Origin: Desulfosporosinus hippei DSM 8344
GTDB taxonomy: Bacteria; Bacillota; Desulfitobacteriia; Desulfitobacteriales; Desulfitobacteriaceae
Assembly: GCF_900100785.1 (NCBI RefSeq)
Contig: NZ_FNCP01000036.1
Coordinates: 1 to 37,297 of the forward strand
Direction of reading: 5' to 3'
Length of the DNA stretch: 37,297 bases
Of the stretch, positions 35,632 through 37,297 are shown piece by piece (within the stretch, counting starts at the first letter, position 1; every line of letters begins with the position of its first letter). The notes below the pieces were generated by a model that saw nothing but the letters and a program-made list of their open reading frames with translations, searched no databases and had not been told where the DNA came from. The position numbers and the translations under genes are program-made.

Positions 35632-36132
35632 TTGGCAGTAGGATTTATCGGCATTTTTGGAATTGTTCTATTCGTTTTGGTACTTCTTATGATTGTTGCA
35701 GTCGTGCTTTCTGTTCGGTCACGACAAAAAAATATAGATCCTGTCTATCAAGATGAAGGGGGAAAAAAGATGATTAAGATGGTGTATACGTATCTTATTT
35801 TGTTTGCCACCTTGATGATGACCATTGGGGGAAGTGTCGCTTCCTTTATGGCAGTGGCTGACTTGGTTTCACCTCCAAGTTACTATATGACATATGAGGA
35901 ATATAAGAGAGGGTATGTTGCTCCTCAAGAGTATAGCGATCCAAAACAGCCTCAGCAAAAAGTCGAAGAGAAAAGCGAAGAGGAATTACAAAAAGATTAT
36001 CAAATCCTTGTTAGTCAGGAAAAGATTCGAGCCCGTGAGCGTGCTTTGAATAGCCTGATTAAGAGTTTTGGTTGGATTGTAATCCCTCTACCGATTTTTT
36101 TATACTATCAGCGGAGGTTGAAGCAGGAATAA
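35632..36132 (+). CDS. Three-TM membrane protein of unknown function
   Basis: A protein of 166 residues starting at TTG 35632, which has a strong GGAGGCGAGAGG site. Segments: IGIFGIVLFVLVLLMIVAVV (residue 6-25), a short basic loop, a second helix (YTYLILFATLMMTIGG, about 52-67), an acidic coiled linker rich in Glu/Lys/Gln (about 105-130) and a final helix FGWIVIPLPIFLYYQ. The layout is like DUF5671-type small membrane proteins; no firm family. Confidence 0.6.
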   Translation: MAVGFIGIFGIVLFVLVLLMIVAVVLSVRSRQKNIDPVYQDEGGKKMIKMVYTYLILFATLMMTIGGSVASFMAVADLVSPPSYYMTYEEYKRGYVAPQEYSDPKQPQQKVEEKSEEELQKDYQILVSQEKIRARERALNSLIKSFGWIVIPLPIFLYYQRRLKQE

Positions 36133-36160
36133 AGAGCTTTAAAAGGTAATCATTTTAAAT

Positions 36161-36646
36161 TCAAGATCTGATTAATCTTACTGCAGTTGCTAGACCTCTT
36201 GATAGCTCCTTATATACTAAAAGGCTCAAACAACCTATTAAAAATATCATAAAAATTCGTATGTATGTCGGATATTTATTAATCCTTATTAACCAAAGAT
36301 TCGATCGCATCCCCATAAGTCCAATAAAACCTCCAATGGCCCCACCAGATATCAATATTAGCGGAATGCAGCATAAGAGATATTCATACCAGCTAAGTGA
36401 TTGAGCCAGATCAAATTCCACTGAATCCAATACGATTTTTGGTATTGGATCGAGTCCAAATAACTGTCGTTTAATTTTTAAGAATCCAAAACTATCCTTT
36501 GAAATTTGAATTTTGTATTCATTAAGATTTGATTGCCGAATTATATTAAGCTCATCAGAAGTGATATTAACCGACCCGGACCAAAAGGATACGTTAATAT
36601 CAATTACTTTATCCCCTGGATAATTTAGCTTAAACTCACATTTCAT
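36161..36646 (-). CDS. Membrane protein of unknown function
   Basis: A protein of 161 residues from ATG 36646 (MKCEFKLNYPGDKVIDINVS), with AGGA upstream. Residues 1-85 form a soluble beta-rich domain; two transmembrane segments follow (LLCCIPLILISGGAIGGFIG near 88 and IRIFMIFLIGCLSLLVY near 130). No family was recognised. It is convergent with the gene at 35632. Confidence 0.6.
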   Translation of the reverse strand: MKCEFKLNYPGDKVIDINVSFWSGSVNITSDELNIIRQSNLNEYKIQISKDSFGFLKIKRQLFGLDPIPKIVLDSVEFDLAQSLSWYEYLLCCIPLILISGGAIGGFIGLMGMRSNLWLIRINKYPTYIRIFMIFLIGCLSLLVYKELSRGLATAVRLIRS

Positions 36647-36924
36647 AAAAATCATCCTGCTTAATTCACTTTATTTTCCAAACAGACTCATTCCACCAGT
36701 CTCATTGTTAAAAACCATTTGCTTATCGTGAAAGGCCACCGATTGTCGCATAGTTCGTTACAGCCTTATTATAGTTCTAAGCCCCATAAAAATTGTCGAA
36801 ATATTTATATGTAATGCATAAATAAAACATAAAAATTCTATAGATCATTTATCAATACTTTCTGTATGCTACTATGCGAATTTTTAGCTCTAACTAGTGA
36901 TAAATTAGAAGGATAGAAGGTAGA

Positions 36925-36965
36925 AAAGGACTGTAAGAAACTTTAGTTTCCTTACTGTCCTTTTT
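36925..36965 (+). terminator. Intrinsic terminator
   Basis: AAAGGAC and GTCCTTT arms, with an inner GTAAG/CTTAC stem and a TTTA loop, followed by TTTTT on the plus strand. Confidence 0.7.
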
Positions 36966-37063
36966 CTACTGCATGTAGTGCATTTGACTATAGTACAAGA
37001 TCCTTCTTCCTAGAAACTTTTTCCTGACTTTAGGAGTTTCTTAACAAAATAGAGGAATTTGAA

Positions 37064-37097
37064 CCCTGAGAATCGCTTAATATAGCGGATTTCGGGG
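37064..37097. repeat. Hairpin near the left end of the insertion sequence
   Basis: CCCTGAGAATCGCT and AGCGGATTTCGGGG pair with one mismatch and some G-U pairs. TATTTTTA follows. Such structures near an IS end often stop read-through into the transposase gene. The exact IS end could not be fixed because the right end is outside the window. Confidence 0.45.
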
Positions 37098-37176
37098 TAT
37101 TTTTACCCTTAAAATTGTTAAATTATTTTGTCCTGTTATATCCTGTTATTTCATTCCTTTTTTGCTCGACTCATGG

Positions 37177-37182
37177 TATAAT
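37177..37182 (+). promoter_or_regulatory. Extended -10 promoter of the transposase gene
   Basis: TATAAT preceded by TGG, 35 nt upstream of the start codon. Confidence 0.55.
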
Positions 37183-37216
37183 GGATTTATACAATTTCTT
37201 TAATTCGGAGGGCTCG

Positions 37217-37297
37217 ATGTACGTTGCTATTACAGGCTCGGGCAAAGCCCGAGTCGTCCAGTTCAGAGAAGATACTCGCATACCGGGAACAACTAAA
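37217..37297 (+). CDS. IS1634-like (IS4-related) transposase, 5' part only
   Basis: ATG 37217, with CGGAGG upstream. The 27 codons visible, starting MYVAITGSGKARVVQFREDT, resemble the N-terminus of IS1634-family transposases of Desulfitobacterium and relatives, which copy DNA by a DDE mechanism. The DDE residues lie beyond the window, so integrity cannot be judged. The family is assigned from the start only. Confidence 0.65.
   Translation, partial: MYVAITGSGKARVVQFREDTRIPGTTK

Larger units (their letters stand above)
36647..37216. other. Intergenic region leading into an insertion sequence
   Basis: Holds a terminator (36925-36965), a hairpin likely at the IS left side (37064-37097) and a promoter for the transposase gene. 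No gene is supported. Confidence 0.6.

Overview
The window looks like chromosome from an anaerobic, spore-forming Firmicute close to Desulfitobacterium/Desulfosporosinus (Peptococcaceae). This is inferred from AGGAGG-type ribosome sites, low-to-moderate GC, a BclA-like collagen surface protein, a DUF1659 small protein, EFR1-type ferredoxin, many AraC/PadR/MalT-type regulators and protein-level resemblance. No rRNA or tRNA gene was seen. Genes are mostly single units or pairs separated by clear intrinsic terminators.

Layout. 1-540: a 5'-truncated methyltransferase remnant. 748-4136: a compact three-gene operon of a 22-residue-repeat (DUF4116-like) protein, a MoxR-type AAA+ ATPase and a protein joining an HExxH metallopeptidase-like domain to a vWA-like domain. 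This is the best candidate for a poorly described system. 4203-7775: a soluble MCP-type signalling protein, a decayed DUF1848-like radical SAM remnant and a collagen-like surface protein with 24 36-bp units. 8383-9486: a PadR regulator and its membrane partner behind a near-consensus promoter with overlapping palindromes. 9681-12209: a coiled-coil/TM small protein and a DMT exporter with its AraC regulator. 12378-17441: a degenerate copy of part of a DUF3102 gene, a DUF1659 protein, a lipoprotein, a MalT-like LuxR regulator and the intact DUF3102 gene. 17632-19458: a KimA (YdaO)-like potassium importer with a long leader.

19853-20362: a two-TM orphan protein behind a c-di-GMP-I riboswitch with its own terminator. 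20467-23360: a Cys-rich protein, an AraC-GyrI-like regulator, a very small zinc-ribbon-like ORF and a cupin. 23510-26488: an MmyB-like HTH regulator divergent from a frameshifted EFR1 flavodoxin-ferredoxin gene, followed by a decay zone (unknown remnant, MFS C-terminal fragment, frameshifted GNAT). 26689-28664: two small proteins and phosphate acetyltransferase. 29212-31407: katG, visibly more GC-rich than its neighbours. 31795-32981: dapA behind a complete lysine riboswitch, terminator and promoter. 33122-36646: membrane proteins, a radical SAM protein and a CGGC-domain protein whose promoter carries a CRP-type palindrome. The window ends inside the start of an IS1634-like transposase gene.

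The recurring themes are small-molecule control (c-di-GMP, lysine, possibly a CRP-type factor), single-component regulators next to their targets, and gene decay in several places. All calls come from reading the sequence; no database search was possible.
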